Origin: Albugo candida
Taxonomy: Eukaryota > Oomycota > Peronosporomycetes > Albuginales > Albuginaceae
DNA: 64,000 nt
Assembly: GCA_905220665.1 (NCBI GenBank)
Contig: CAJNAR010000145.1
Location: forward strand, 1,116,001 to 1,180,000
Direction of reading: 5' to 3'
Shown here: piece after piece, positions 21,431 through 32,100 of the stretch
How the letters are laid out: each line of letters starts with the position of its first letter
How positions within the stretch are numbered: position 1 is the stretch's first letter
The notes under the pieces: model-generated
Seen by the model: only the letters and a program-made list of their open reading frames with translations
Told to the model about the DNA's origin: nothing
Database searches by the model: none
Program-made: the position numbers and the translations under genes

Positions 21431-24091
21431 AGTCTCATGCGCTTTGATTTTTGTTTGTAATTCGATAATTTGCTTTTCCAATTCTCGAATTTGACGTTTC
21501 TGTGAAAACAATTCACTTTCTTGGGCGCCGACAATCGATTGGAGATGCTTTATATCGGAATTCTGTACGGCTTCGAACATTTCCGCTTGCACGAAACTCG
21601 CATATCGTTCGAATTTCATCCGATAATCGCGATTCCCGCTTTCCTCCGTTTTCAATTCGTTTTTGAATGTGACAATCTTTTCGCAATATCGATCCATCCC
21701 GTACGGACTCGACATGGAACGCTTCACAGGCGACATATCCGAACAAATTGTCTGCTTGGCGACTTCATTCTTTTTGGAATTGTTGGTGAACGATTCGACC
21801 AGAAAACCGACCACAATTGGTAACAAGATGTTACTCACAAGAATACGAAATCCAAAGAAGAAAACGATCGTCCTGTCCGACTGAGTGATCGCATGAGCCG
21901 CATCCATCACCATCGTCCATCCTGACAACGTCGCCACGTTGAAAAGTGTCACTAAAGTCTCATGGAACGTCTCCATTTGGAACTCGGAACGCACTTTGAA
22001 CCACGCTTTTGCTTGTGATTGCATGGATTTCGTGAATGATTGAGACAGAGCTTCGCCATAAAACGCTTGCATGAAGATACCACACGCATATGTGACGCTA
22101 AATACCACCAAAAACAGCTGAAACATGAGCGGGAAAATACGATGCATTGTATCGAGGATCTCTCGGAATGGATGGATGAGATTCAGTAACTTGAGCACAC
22201 GGAGCGATCGAATCGCTAATGCCAAATCGTAAAAAATGAGTGAGATATGGGGCGGATCTCGAAACGATGTGATCCCGTAGAAAATCCATCCGACAAATGC
22301 AATGCCAAAATCCAAGCGACAAAATGGACGATGGAAAAAGTCTCTGCCGAAAGCGTACATTTTCAATGCGATTTCAGCGGTGAAAAGCCATAAAAGAGCT
22401 TCGCCAATCGATCTCCAAATCTTATTGACTGAGAATGCGAGCTCGATATTGTTCACTTGAACGGCTTGAACGATCGAGAGAGCGATTATAACACCAACAA
22501 TGCATTCCGCGAGAACCACTGGATACTTGTCGAAAAGATTGATCTGATACAATAAAAGTGATCGCACTCGGGCTCGTGTGTGATGTCCAAAGAATGGAAT
22601 GGCCCATCTCGATAGAAATCGAAGTTGATTGACATTGTGATCATTGTTTTTTTCCATTTGAACACTCAGAAACGAACAGAGCTCATAAAAGTCGTCTTGC
22701 TCGAGATAGCCGACTTGAGAGACATCGATAGTGTTGAAAATCAGTGTCATTTCCACCTCTGTCCATTTCGGTCGGAGATGGCCACAGACACGGATCCAAT
22801 TTTTCAAAGATAAGTGACGTGATGGCGGATTCGATCGGTGCAACGATCCATTCCTCTGTGTGTATTGAGTGTCGATATCCTCGGACAAGACTCCAAATGC
22901 AGCATCCATCGCCGCCTTCCGCTTTTGCAATCGCTTAAACAACATCTCTTCGGTGTACTTTCGATACGATCGATACGAAACAGCGATGGAGAGCTTGGCG
23001 AGGAAGTAATTTGTCAGTAGAACCACAATAATGAAAAATACGGCGCTCCATTCCGTTTGGATATAGTATGGGTACATACTCTGGACCAAGTATGGAGGGC
23101 TGTGATGGATTAACAGGACGGTGTACATGGAGCTGGATAAAGACGCAAAGTATGGCGCTTGGACTTGATCGCTGAGATCTGAGAAGAGAAGGAAAGCTAC
23201 CAATCCAAAGAACGCCAAGACGCAAAATAAGAGTAATAACACGATCAACACTTTTTGAACGGCTCGGAGACAACTCCCAAAGATAATCCGAAGGTTCCGT
23301 CGACGTGTTATAAGGAAAAACGGACGAAATGCGCGTGAGAAGCGATAAGGATTCCATTGGGGAACAATTATATACGCAAATATGTCCATAATAGTGACGC
23401 AGAGCATTAGGATCCGTACGTAGGCCCACGGCTGACGAGAGATAAATCTCTTTTTGGTCGTCTTGGAGCTCACAAACCAGCGAATATATACATCCAAACT
23501 GAAAAGGAAGACGCAAATGATATCGACCCAGAAGAAGGGATAGTCGATATATCCTGCGGCACGGGTTGGCTTCTCGAAAAATGCCAATGAACACGATATA
23601 CACCCAATGATAGTGTATACCAGACGGTATACACTAGAATGGAAGAGGTCGTGCATGTATAGTGCCGGTACATCTAACCGGTAACCGAGTTTGCGCGCGT
23701 GAAGAGCGTCGCGGATGAACGAAGCGGCAATGAGATCTTTGTCGGCTTTTGATTGCACGGGAGGGGCGGAGTGGGGTTGTTTAACACATGATAGAGCAAA
23801 TTCATGTTGAACCTCACGTGCCATATCTTTTGCAGTGCTGTTTTCTTCGTTTAGTTCGTTTAAACGCCTCCATTTCCTTTGATTCTCTAAGACGACCACA
23901 TCAAATCGAATTTTGAATTGACTGATTGAGGGTTTAGACACCAAATTAGGATTAGTGCCTGGAGGATCAGAATGCTCCATTGGGAAATAAGAAGGAGCAA
24001 TAGCGGTGTGATAGGGTGGTAACAAGGGCGTGGATTCTTGTACCTGACGCTTACTACGATTCGTCACGGGATCCCATGATGATTGCGTCAT
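21398..24091 (-). CDS. Two-pore-type (two-domain) voltage-gated cation channel
   Basis: An intronless frame of 897 residues with two six-helix ion-transport repeats (about residues 130-360 and 505-765). The S4 region of repeat I contains ITRRRNLR; repeat II contains AIRSLRVLKLLNL. A linker near residue 455 has an EF-hand-like loop (IDVSQVGYLEQDDFYEL), as in plant-type TPC1, though only partly canonical. The repeat II pore is LFNVATLSGWTMVMDA. In repeat I the TPC NNP filter is absent and the region reads HHSPPYLVQSMYP. The tail is coiled coil. By family these channels conduct Na+ or Ca2+ across vacuolar or lysosomal membranes. The start is the first ATG (24089-24091). Confidence 0.87.
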   Translation of the reverse strand: MTQSSWDPVTNRSKRQVQESTPLLPPYHTAIAPSYFPMEHSDPPGTNPNLVSKPSISQFKIRFDVVVLENQRKWRRLNELNEENSTAKDMAREVQHEFALSCVKQPHSAPPVQSKADKDLIAASFIRDALHARKLGYRLDVPALYMHDLFHSSVYRLVYTIIGCISCSLAFFEKPTRAAGYIDYPFFWVDIICVFLFSLDVYIRWFVSSKTTKKRFISRQPWAYVRILMLCVTIMDIFAYIIVPQWNPYRFSRAFRPFFLITRRRNLRIIFGSCLRAVQKVLIVLLLLFCVLAFFGLVAFLLFSDLSDQVQAPYFASLSSSMYTVLLIHHSPPYLVQSMYPYYIQTEWSAVFFIIVVLLTNYFLAKLSIAVSYRSYRKYTEEMLFKRLQKRKAAMDAAFGVLSEDIDTQYTQRNGSLHRSNPPSRHLSLKNWIRVCGHLRPKWTEVEMTLIFNTIDVSQVGYLEQDDFYELCSFLSVQMEKNNDHNVNQLRFLSRWAIPFFGHHTRARVRSLLLYQINLFDKYPVVLAECIVGVIIALSIVQAVQVNNIELAFSVNKIWRSIGEALLWLFTAEIALKMYAFGRDFFHRPFCRLDFGIAFVGWIFYGITSFRDPPHISLIFYDLALAIRSLRVLKLLNLIHPFREILDTMHRIFPLMFQLFLVVFSVTYACGIFMQAFYGEALSQSFTKSMQSQAKAWFKVRSEFQMETFHETLVTLFNVATLSGWTMVMDAAHAITQSDRTIVFFFGFRILVSNILLPIVVGFLVESFTNNSKKNEVAKQTICSDMSPVKRSMSSPYGMDRYCEKIVTFKNELKTEESGNRDYRMKFERYASFVQAEMFEAVQNSDIKHLQSIVGAQESELFSQKRQIRELEKQIIELQTKIKAHETLISDGKNVRV

Positions 24092-24459
24092 TCAGGAGAC
24101 AAGCAAATTATGTGGGTTGGACACTAAAATTGGAAGCGTTGTTTAGCCAATCCTATTGCGTTAGAAGATGCCTCTTAGCCAATCATATGATAGAGTCACG
24201 TACCGCTTGTCTCAATCAATGCCACGGCGATAAACCCCTCTTACGCTCTTGCATAACGATTCTTCTATCAGCACGCAAAAAGTCTCCCGCTGATGATTAT
24301 GATGGACTAATTGGATTGCTTTCTACTTCCATAAACGTTCTCGAACAATCGAAGTTGTTTTAAACAGTTTGCAACCTTATATGGATACACTTACATTTAC
24401 TATAGCAGATACCAAACATGACTCTGTTTTATACAAAGCCACTGGAAGCCAACAAACAT
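24092..24459. other. Divergent intergenic region between channel and HSP10
   Basis: This region of about 370 bp carries the promoter of the minus-strand channel and the plus-strand HSP10. Several CCAAT-type words are present (AGCCAATC at about 24149 and 24177). No coding region is seen. Confidence 0.4.
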
Positions 24460-24476
24460 TCATTCCTCAACATTCC
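24460..24476 (+). promoter_or_regulatory. Oomycete-type initiator motif upstream of HSP10
   Basis: TCATTCCTCAACATTCC lies 20 nt before the HSP10 start codon. It agrees with the published oomycete initiator shape (TCATTYY, one base, CAAWTT). It would place transcription start just upstream of the ATG, giving a very short leader. Confidence 0.5.
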
Positions 24477-24496
24477 CAAAGGAAACATCAACTGAA

Positions 24497-24910
24497 ATGG
24501 TATGAAAGCTCTATTTGCTATGCAAAGGCGTCAACTAATTGTACCATTCAGTCCTCTTTAGTACGAAAACTGATCCCATTTAGCAACCGCGTCCTTGTGA
24601 AACGTGGAGAAGTGATCGCAAAGGTACTGCTTTACCCCTCCTTTTTCTTCCGTCCTATCCATTACATTCAATCTTCTATTAGACTGCCGGAGGAGTGTAT
24701 CTACCAGATGCGGATTCCCAGAAACAGAATGAAGGTGAAGTGGTTGCCGTAGGACCCGGTGCACGCGCAAACGATGGAAAGCTGATCCCAACGCAATGTG
24801 CTGTCGGAGACAAAGTATTGCTTCCGGAATACGGTGGAAGTCTGGTCAAATTGGACGGAGACGAATTCCACTTATTCAGAGACGAAGACATTCTTGGAAA
24901 GCTGCACTGA
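24497..24910 (+). CDS. HSPE1: 10 kDa chaperonin (HSP10, GroES-like)
   Basis: Exons 24497-24499, 24552-24623 and 24683-24910 give exactly 100 residues, matching the usual 101. The protein starts MSSLVRKLIPFSNRVLVKRG; the mobile loop TAGGVYLPD and the tail YGGSLVKLDGDEFHLFRDED are textbook GroES. It caps the mitochondrial HSP60 folding chamber. The unusual point is exon 1: only the ATG lies before a 52-nt intron (GTATGA..TTCAG). Without that intron the frame has no ATG close to the conserved start, and with it the N-terminus matches the family. A second intron of 59 nt sits after residue 25. No transit peptide is needed, since HSP10 is often imported uncleaved. Confidence 0.93.
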
Positions 24911-24918
24911 ATGTATTT

Positions 24919-26308
24919 TTAAGAATTAGATACGAAAATATTTCCGAAAATGGCGCTGTTTAAAATTGGCTTTCCCTTCACAAAAATTTCACTGATTGCA
25001 CGGTCGTCACCAAGAAAGAGGAATTGCTGGAAGCGATCCAAGACGCTGGCAGAGGTCGCATTTTTTGAATGAAAATCAATAACAAGAGCGTCAAAGTCCT
25101 TGCCAATGTCGAAACTTCCAATTTTGTCACCGATTCCAAGCACTTGGGCACCACCCAAAGTTGCCAGGAAAAAAGCTTCCTCATACGACAGCGTCTTGTA
25201 GACGTTATCGGTTTGCATTGCAGTCACTTTGGAAGCAATAATGCTTTGACGGATAGCGTCGAGCATGGATGGAGCGTATCCTCCTGCTATATCCGTCCCG
25301 AGCCCGACTTTTACACCAGCATCTAATAGCTGTCGCACATTCAAAATTCCACTCTCCAACGAGAAATTCGAGTTTGGACAATGAATCACTCCGCTTTGAC
25401 GCTGTACAAGAAGCTGTCGCTCTTCAGACGTGCACCAAATACAATGAGCCATGTACGATCTTTCGTGCAACAATCCGTGGCAATCGTACACTTGGGTGTA
25501 AGAGCTACAATCTGGATGCAATTTTCTCACCCATTCTACTTCTTTGAGATTCTCATTCAGATGCGATTGGACACGTAGCGGTGGATTGTATTCTCTCGAC
25601 AAATTGCCCAATGCGATCATCAGCTTTGACGAAGTGCTCGGAACGAATCGTGGAGTGATAACAGGCGCCAGCAAATCGTTCTTCTTCTCCATTACGTACT
25701 TGACAAAGTCTCTTGTGGATCGTATGGATTCCTCAGTGTCTTCTGTCAGTTGCTCGCTTGCATTACGGTCCATATTCACCTTCCCAATGAATGCTCGCTG
25801 CCCACAGTCCTCAATCACATCCGTAAGCACTTTGCAAGCTTCTAAATGGATCGTACCAAAATATGAGCAGGTTGTTGTACCCGCTCGCAAAAGCTTTTTC
25901 ACACATTCGGAATACATTCGACGTGCATACTCGATATCTTTGAATGCTTCTTCACACGGGAACGTGTATTCTTGAAGCCATTCTAATAAGGGGAGATGCA
26001 TTCCAGTGCCAGCAAACACGTACTGAGGCGCGTGTGCGTGACCATCGACGAAGCCTGGGATTAAAAGTCGGTCTCCTAGATCGAGCAGCTAGTACGCGTA
26101 ATGTTAACTGAATGTTGTTTGTGTGATAAACGATGTTTACCTTTGTGTAATGAGGTTGCGAGTGTTGACGATACTCTACGAGAAATTCGATTGTGCCTCC
26201 GGCATTGATGCCAATCAATCCAGGTGAATAGACTCGAAGCTGACCTAATGCTACGCAATGGATGATATTGCATTTCAAAGCGGTAATTTCGGTATATTCA
26301 GATCCCAT
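24919..26308 (-). CDS. GDA: Guanine deaminase
   Basis: Two exons (26141-26308, 24919-26088; intron 52 nt) give 445 residues, close to human GDA at 454. Amidohydrolase metal ligands are all present: PGFVDGHAHAPQ (HxH) near residue 70, SHLNEN with the next His near 220, a further His in MAHCIWC near 260, and the Asp in GLGTDIAGG near 311. The enzyme converts guanine to xanthine in purine catabolism. Its stop codon is only 8 bp from the stop of HSP10 (tail to tail). The start is the first ATG of the frame (26306-26308), 56 bp from the start of the divergent dynein gene. Confidence 0.95.
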
Positions 26309-26364
26309 TGAATTGACACGATTCAATACTGAGTTGGCGTCTCAATTCATCCAATTCATCAATC

Positions 26365-28673
26365 ATGGAAGATCGACGAGCGCGTCATGCAGCCGAATTG
26401 GAAGCCAAACGGAAAAAATTGAAGGAAATTCGCAAACGGAAAGAAAATCTCCGGTATTGTATCCTTCCACGCATAATTATAACTGAAGGTTAGCATCGCT
26501 TATACCAACCGATTTGCAGAACAGAGGAAAACAAAACCATCGCTTCCGCTCCACCGCAAGAAGAGAGCAAAGACTTTGGTGATTTCATCGATTCAATACT
26601 AAAAACATCTCAAGAAAATGCTCAAGCTAATGAAAGCAAAGCAACGCACGAGACCGCAGCGATTGAGACAAATGATGCGTCTGCGGTGTCACTGGCAGAG
26701 AAACTTGCCAATCTGACTACGGTGAGCTCAATTCATTCAATTGTGCTCCAATTTATTGATTTGTAACACGCTGCTTTCTCTCAGCAATGCAATCTCGCTG
26801 AAGTGCATGTTCAACCCGCGATCGTAGAGACGTACGGAAAGCACGCGCAGACAGAAATCACTTTGGAACATGAAATACGCTTTGGAAACGAGGTGTGCTT
26901 CCATCCTGCTGCTTTAAGGAACTCTTTGTTGCGTTTTACACGATTTATTGCAGGTCAAAGGCTCGCCCCTGCCAAAGACAGAACTCACAAATAAAAGTGC
27001 AAGTGACACAGAGGTCCTGCAGACGGTACAAGAGGAGATTGGGCAAACACAAGAAGCAGAAAAGCTGTCAGAGAAGCGGAATGGAATCTCTGAAGAGGAA
27101 AGAACCAAAATGATGGAGTCAGAAAAAATGGAAGAGTTTCTACTTAAAACTTCGCGCATCATTGAGCGGGCTTTAGCTCAAACGAGTGAATTCGATATAA
27201 TGGTCGATTACAGCGCTCCGATTGGCGTCGACGATTCTATCGAAGAAACAGCCGAAACTCTCAAACAGCAATTTATACTTCAAGATACAAGATGGACAAA
27301 ATTTCGAGCGGTTACCGACTTGGATGTCTCCATGTTCTTTCCTGAGCTATTACTGGCGTCTTATTCCTCCCGAGAATTCCTTGAACAAAGTGATGCAAAT
27401 ATGTCCAATCAATGGGACTCGTTGGTTTCTCAAGTTGAAAGTACCGAAAAGTTGGATTTGGCGGAAATCACAGAAGGACTTGTGCTGTTATGGTCAACGG
27501 CACTCCCAAGTCGTCCGGAATATCGTTTCACGTGTCACGCACAAGTCACGGCTGCCTGCTTCAACCCGTTCGATCGACACATTGTAATTGGTGGAACCTA
27601 TTCGGGACAGATTGTTGTGTGGGACACTCGTGCGAAGAACACTCCAGTACAGAAGACTCCGATGTCCACGAGCTCTCATACACATCCTATCTATTCTATG
27701 GCCATCATTGGATCCAAGACTTCCTACAAGTAAGTGCTCTTGAGCTCTCAATATCGAGATGAAATATTAACGTGATGTTAGCTTGATTTCAGCGAGTACG
27801 GATGGACGGGTGTGCATTTGGGACACCGATCAGCTGCAACAGCCCGTGGATGTTTTTGATTTACGTATTGCCATATCCATCGTGTCCAACTATACATCCG
27901 TGAGCACTGTTGCTGATAAGAAAATGGAGGCTTCGGTGACTGCTTTTGCCGTTCATCAAGGAGATAAGAAAGACTTGTACATTGGAACAGAAGCAGGAAA
28001 ACTCTTCGTTACGTGCATTGAGCCTCAGAAAATTAAAAGTAACGATACAATGGATACTACAACAATCGATAAAGAGTCTTCCTCCTTTTCTTCTTCCAAA
28101 ATCACCACCAATTCAAGCGCCAATCAGTCCATTCGTGAAGTTATCATCGAACCCATTACGCGTGAGACATCGCATTGTGGACCGATTACGGCCATGCACT
28201 TTCACCCGTTGCTTACGGCCCATCGGGAAGGACTCTTACTCTCAGCTTCAATGGATTCCACCGTTAAACTATGGAGCACGGATCGCTTACAAGCACCAAT
28301 TCTCTCGTTCGAGCCCTCCAATGATTACATTTGCGACGTCAAATGGTCGAGTACACACGCGGCTTTATTTGCAGTGGTTGACAGTAGCGGGAAATTAACG
28401 GTATGGAACGTATGCAAAGATGTTGAGATGCCGGTGCTAGAAGCCAAGGTCTCAGAACGAGCATTGAATAAACTGGCATGGACTCTGAATGGGAAAAGTC
28501 TTATTATTGGCGACGCAGATGGCAATACTTTCATTTACGACGTCCCCAGTGAGGTAAAGCTTCTCCTCTTATCCAGGTCACCCATTTTGAGTTCATTTAC
28601 ACCCTGCTAGATCACATTATTGCACGGCGATGAAATGACACTTTTGGAGAAGAAAATCGCTTTTTTGTCTTAG
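26365..28673 (+). CDS. DYNC1I: Cytoplasmic dynein 1 intermediate chain
   Basis: Six exons (26365-26453, 26520-26721, 26785-26892, 26954-27729, 27782-28553, 28611-28673) sum to 669 residues. The N-terminus is a charged single helix (MEDRRARHAAELEAKRKKLK..), the p150/NudE-binding element of intermediate chains. Near residue 110, GKHAQTEITLE resembles an LC8 or Tctex light-chain site. Then FRAVTDLDVSMFFPELLLASY and at least five WD40 blades follow, including GGTYSGQIVVWDTR, SASTDGRVCIWDT and SASMDSTVKLWSTD. The protein scaffolds light chains and dynactin on the dynein heavy chain. Cytoplasmic rather than axonemal identity is suggested by the N-terminal helix and the LLASY motif. Confidence 0.93.
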
Positions 28674-28735
28674 ATTCTCGTTAGATACGGCGTACATTAG
28701 ATAAAGTACGGAAGGCAAAGGTTGCAGTTCTGAAT

Positions 28736-30642
28736 ATGAAGAAAAGGACAATGCAAACGAATTTTGTGTCTTATCTCCCGCGCAAATGCAAAATGGGCGC
28801 TCACAAAGCTCAACGCACAGTTCATACAGACAGCTTACTCACAAAAAAATCGTTTGTATCGGTTTCCTCCACAACTCAACCCGTTGGAAAAATAGGCGCG
28901 GGAGAAGATTTACATACCGATACGGAAAGCCTCATGTCGTCACAAGAAGACTCCACTTTTTTTCCGACCCGTGGACGTCATTTTGAGCAAATGGATGAAA
29001 AGCTCACGAGAACGGATCTGAACGAAAAGAGCTATAGAATGACGTGCAAAAAGAATAGTAAGTGTGACATTAAGGTTGTTTTTTGAAATGCGTCGTATCC
29101 GCTTGTTACTGTAGAAAAACGGGAGGAAGCGATTGTATGTTTACCTCCGACTCCGCTGCACGAACGAAAGGGAATCAAAGACAGCGTTCACGGAATGATG
29201 TATTTCGAGCCAATTTGTATGCGTATTATTGATACGATACAATTTCAACGATTGCGGCATTTACACCAATTAGGAGTCACATTTCACGTGTACATTGGAG
29301 CAACACATTCACGATTTGAGCATTCATTAGGTGTCGCCTTTTTGGCCGAAATGCTGGCAACGAATCTCCAGCTACACCATCCGTGGTTACCTATACGCGA
29401 CAAAGACATCCTTTGCATAAAAATCGCAGCATTATGTCATGATCTTGGACATGGACCATTCAGTCATTTGTTTGATGGAATGCTGATGCAACAGTTTCGA
29501 GATAAGCAAATCATTCCACGCGATGATGCATTCTTACAGAGCTGGACGCATGAAGTTGGATCGCTGATGATGCTGGACCACTTGCTATCTGTGAATGAGA
29601 TTGATTTCGCAATGTATGGGTTGGATGTAGACACCGATCTGATGTTTATCAAAGAGCTGATTTACGGTGGTCCGTTACCAGAGAATGATGGGCAATTGGT
29701 CGGGAGAAGTGAAACGTGGCAACATTGTCTGTACGAAATTGTCAACAACGCAAACAGCGGTTTAGATGTCGATAAATTAGACTATTTCGTACGCGATGCA
29801 CATCACACAGGCATATCACCATCAGTCGACATTCAACTCATTATACAGTCGGCTCGCGTTCTGGTCGACAAGGACGATCATGTTGGGAGGCATCGAATAT
29901 GTTATCCTGAAAAATTAGCTGGTACAATCATGCAAGCTTTTCGCACACGGTTTGAGCTGCATCAGACAGTATATCAGCACAAGGCGATTTGTGCAATTGG
30001 ATATATGCTGTGTGATATTTTGGTTGCTGCGAATGATTTCTTACTAGTCAAAGGGACCCGTATATCTGACATTCCAGCCAACATGGATGCATTCCAATAC
30101 TTCGATGATCGAATTTTGGCTCAGATCCAACAGAGCGAATCCATCGAATTGACACATGCTCGAAATCTGTTGAATCAAATTTACAACAAGCCGTATTACG
30201 AATGCGTCGGACGCACAGCTGTGACGTCTCATTCAGAACGAAAGAAAGAGAAGGAATTACTTTCGGAGATACTGGTCGCTTCACCTGCGCATGCAAGTCT
30301 CTTGGCCCAAGAAAGAAACGCAATTGTACTGGAGAAGGTTGTCATACACCACGGGAAAGGGAAGGAGAATCCACTTGGACACGTTCGCTTCTACGGAAAG
30401 AATGCAAGCTCCGCAGCAAAGTGTTATCAATTGCCCAACGAATTGTACGAAATGTATTGTCCGCAGTACTTTCAGCATGAATTTGTGCGGATATTTGTCA
30501 AAAAGAGCTGTCTGGTAAGCGCGCGTTGGATGAGTACTTTTGCGATTGACAGTTTGTTTTTGCTTAGGCGCAGCCGCTGCGTATCGCATTTGAGTGTTGG
30601 TGTCCCTTTCCCAATCAATCGCTCGTGTCGCCTTACTCATAG
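28736..30642 (+). CDS. SAMHD1-like HD-domain dNTP triphosphohydrolase
   Basis: Three exons (28736-29057, 29115-30514, 30568-30642) give 598 residues. The catalytic HD domain is intact: IDTIQFQRLRHLHQLGVTF, GATHSRFEHSLGV (first His), LCHDLGHGPFSHLFDG (HD pair) and VDKLDYFVRDAHH (final Asp). Family members hydrolyse dNTPs to nucleosides and triphosphate and so set the dNTP pool. The N-terminal 110 residues are basic and show no SAM domain, unlike animal SAMHD1. The terminal exon AQPLRIAFECWCPF is supported by a 53-nt GTAAGC..CTTAG intron. Allosteric sites cannot be judged by eye. Confidence 0.92.
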
Positions 30643-30797
30643 TGCTTTTGATTGGATATAATCGAGGTTTTATTTGTATTCGCCTCTTTTGATTGGTGTT
30701 ATTTTGTCGAATAGGATGTATGATATCGCGTACTCTACAACAGATGATTGGATGAAATAGAACAACTTGAGCACTCTTTGAATCGGAGTGTAGATCA

Positions 30798-31956
30798 ATG
30801 GCGATGGATGGAGCTATTCCAAAGAAAGTGTACATGCACTATGAAGATCAAATCAAAGAGGAGTTATCGCTAACTCTGAAAATGACAGTACCGTCGAAAT
30901 GGTCCAACAAAACAGCCGATGATTTGAAAAATGTAAGTATTCCAAGTGAATTTCAGCCAATAATACTCCTGTGACGTTGTCCAGTTTTTTGTCGAGCATT
31001 ATAATACGAAAAAACCGGAGAATCCATTGGATCCACTGCATCATCATTTGGAGAAGAAAAGTGCAGTGCCATTATACAGCGACGAACTCTTGCAAACAGC
31101 TATTAAAAAACATGATGACATCTTTCTCAAACCTGGTAGGAATAATAACCTCTTTGCATGCATATTTCCTGTTTTCTAATCAACAATTTCGAAGGCGCCT
31201 CCACACCAAAACCGGTCGCAAAGCCAGCCAAACGTAAGTCGTACTCTCTCTTAAAGAACACAAATACCGCTCCATCTAACTTGATGAAACGGATCAGGAG
31301 AAATCAAAGATAGCAATCTCATTCAATGCCGCAATTATGGATGCCAGCAAAAGTTTAGAGATGAAGAGAATCACGATCAAGCTTGTCGTCACCACGCACA
31401 GCCTCCAACATTCCATGATTTGAAGAAAGGATGGCAGTGTTGTTCCAGCAAGATGGTGTATGATTGGGATGATTTCGAAAGAATAGAACCTTGTATGGTT
31501 TCGCGTCATTCAGCAACCGCACCGAGTGCTGGATTGTCCAAATCACCGGCAGCATCGAATGACGAGCAGCCATGTGCACCAAAACCCGTATTGAAATCCA
31601 TTGAGGAATATAACCAGAAGAACCCGGATGCTGTGACCGCTGTTTCGTGTACAATGAGCAGTGAAAAGTACGTTATTGCTTGTGATTTATCAGATTTTGC
31701 TAACGATTTTGTTTTTAGAAAAACGACCCCTCCAATTCGAACAGACGGAAAAGCTCGCTGTGTGAATCACGGCTGTCAGAAAGAGTACGTTGTGACCGAG
31801 AATGATGAAGACGCATGCAAGTACCACACAGGCGCACCAGTCTTTCACGATGCTGTCAAATACTGGTCCTGTTGTCCGAAAAATGTCAAATACGATTTTG
31901 ATGAGTTTCTAACGGTTCCGGGATGCGCCGTCGGACCGCACAAAGATACCAAATAA
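30798..31956 (+). CDS. CHORD-domain protein (RAR1/CHORDC1-like)
   Basis: Five exons (30798-30932, 30985-31135, 31195-31233, 31298-31667, 31719-31956) give 310 residues. Two CHORD zinc domains are complete: CRNYGCQQKF..HHAQPPTFHDLKKGWQCC near residue 115 and RCVNHGCQKEY..YHTGAPVFHDAVKYWSCC near residue 240. CHORD proteins are HSP90 co-chaperones, working with SGT1 in plant immunity and animal signalling. There is no C-terminal CS domain, so it resembles plant RAR1 in layout. The first 110 residues form an extra region I do not recognise. The fourth intron is 51 nt, a multiple of three without a stop, so unspliced transcripts would still be in frame. Confidence 0.92.
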
Positions 31957-32100
31957 ACTGTCTGAGTTTATAACCGTACTTTGTAGAGAAGTTTTACAAA
32001 ACCTATCACGCATCTTGTCTTTTGATACCCTACCACAACACATACGTGAAATCACTCCATCACCACCACGAACTGTAATTTCCAATTCTTCATTCTACCT

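Noticed and set aside
22935..23603. 222-codon minus-strand frame inside the two-pore-type channel gene
   Set aside because: It is the alternative frame of the same strand as the channel; the channel frame has the conserved segments.
30281..30835. 184-codon antisense frame over the 3' end of the SAMHD1-like gene
   Set aside because: Antisense to a well-supported exon, no domain, ends within the next gene start region.
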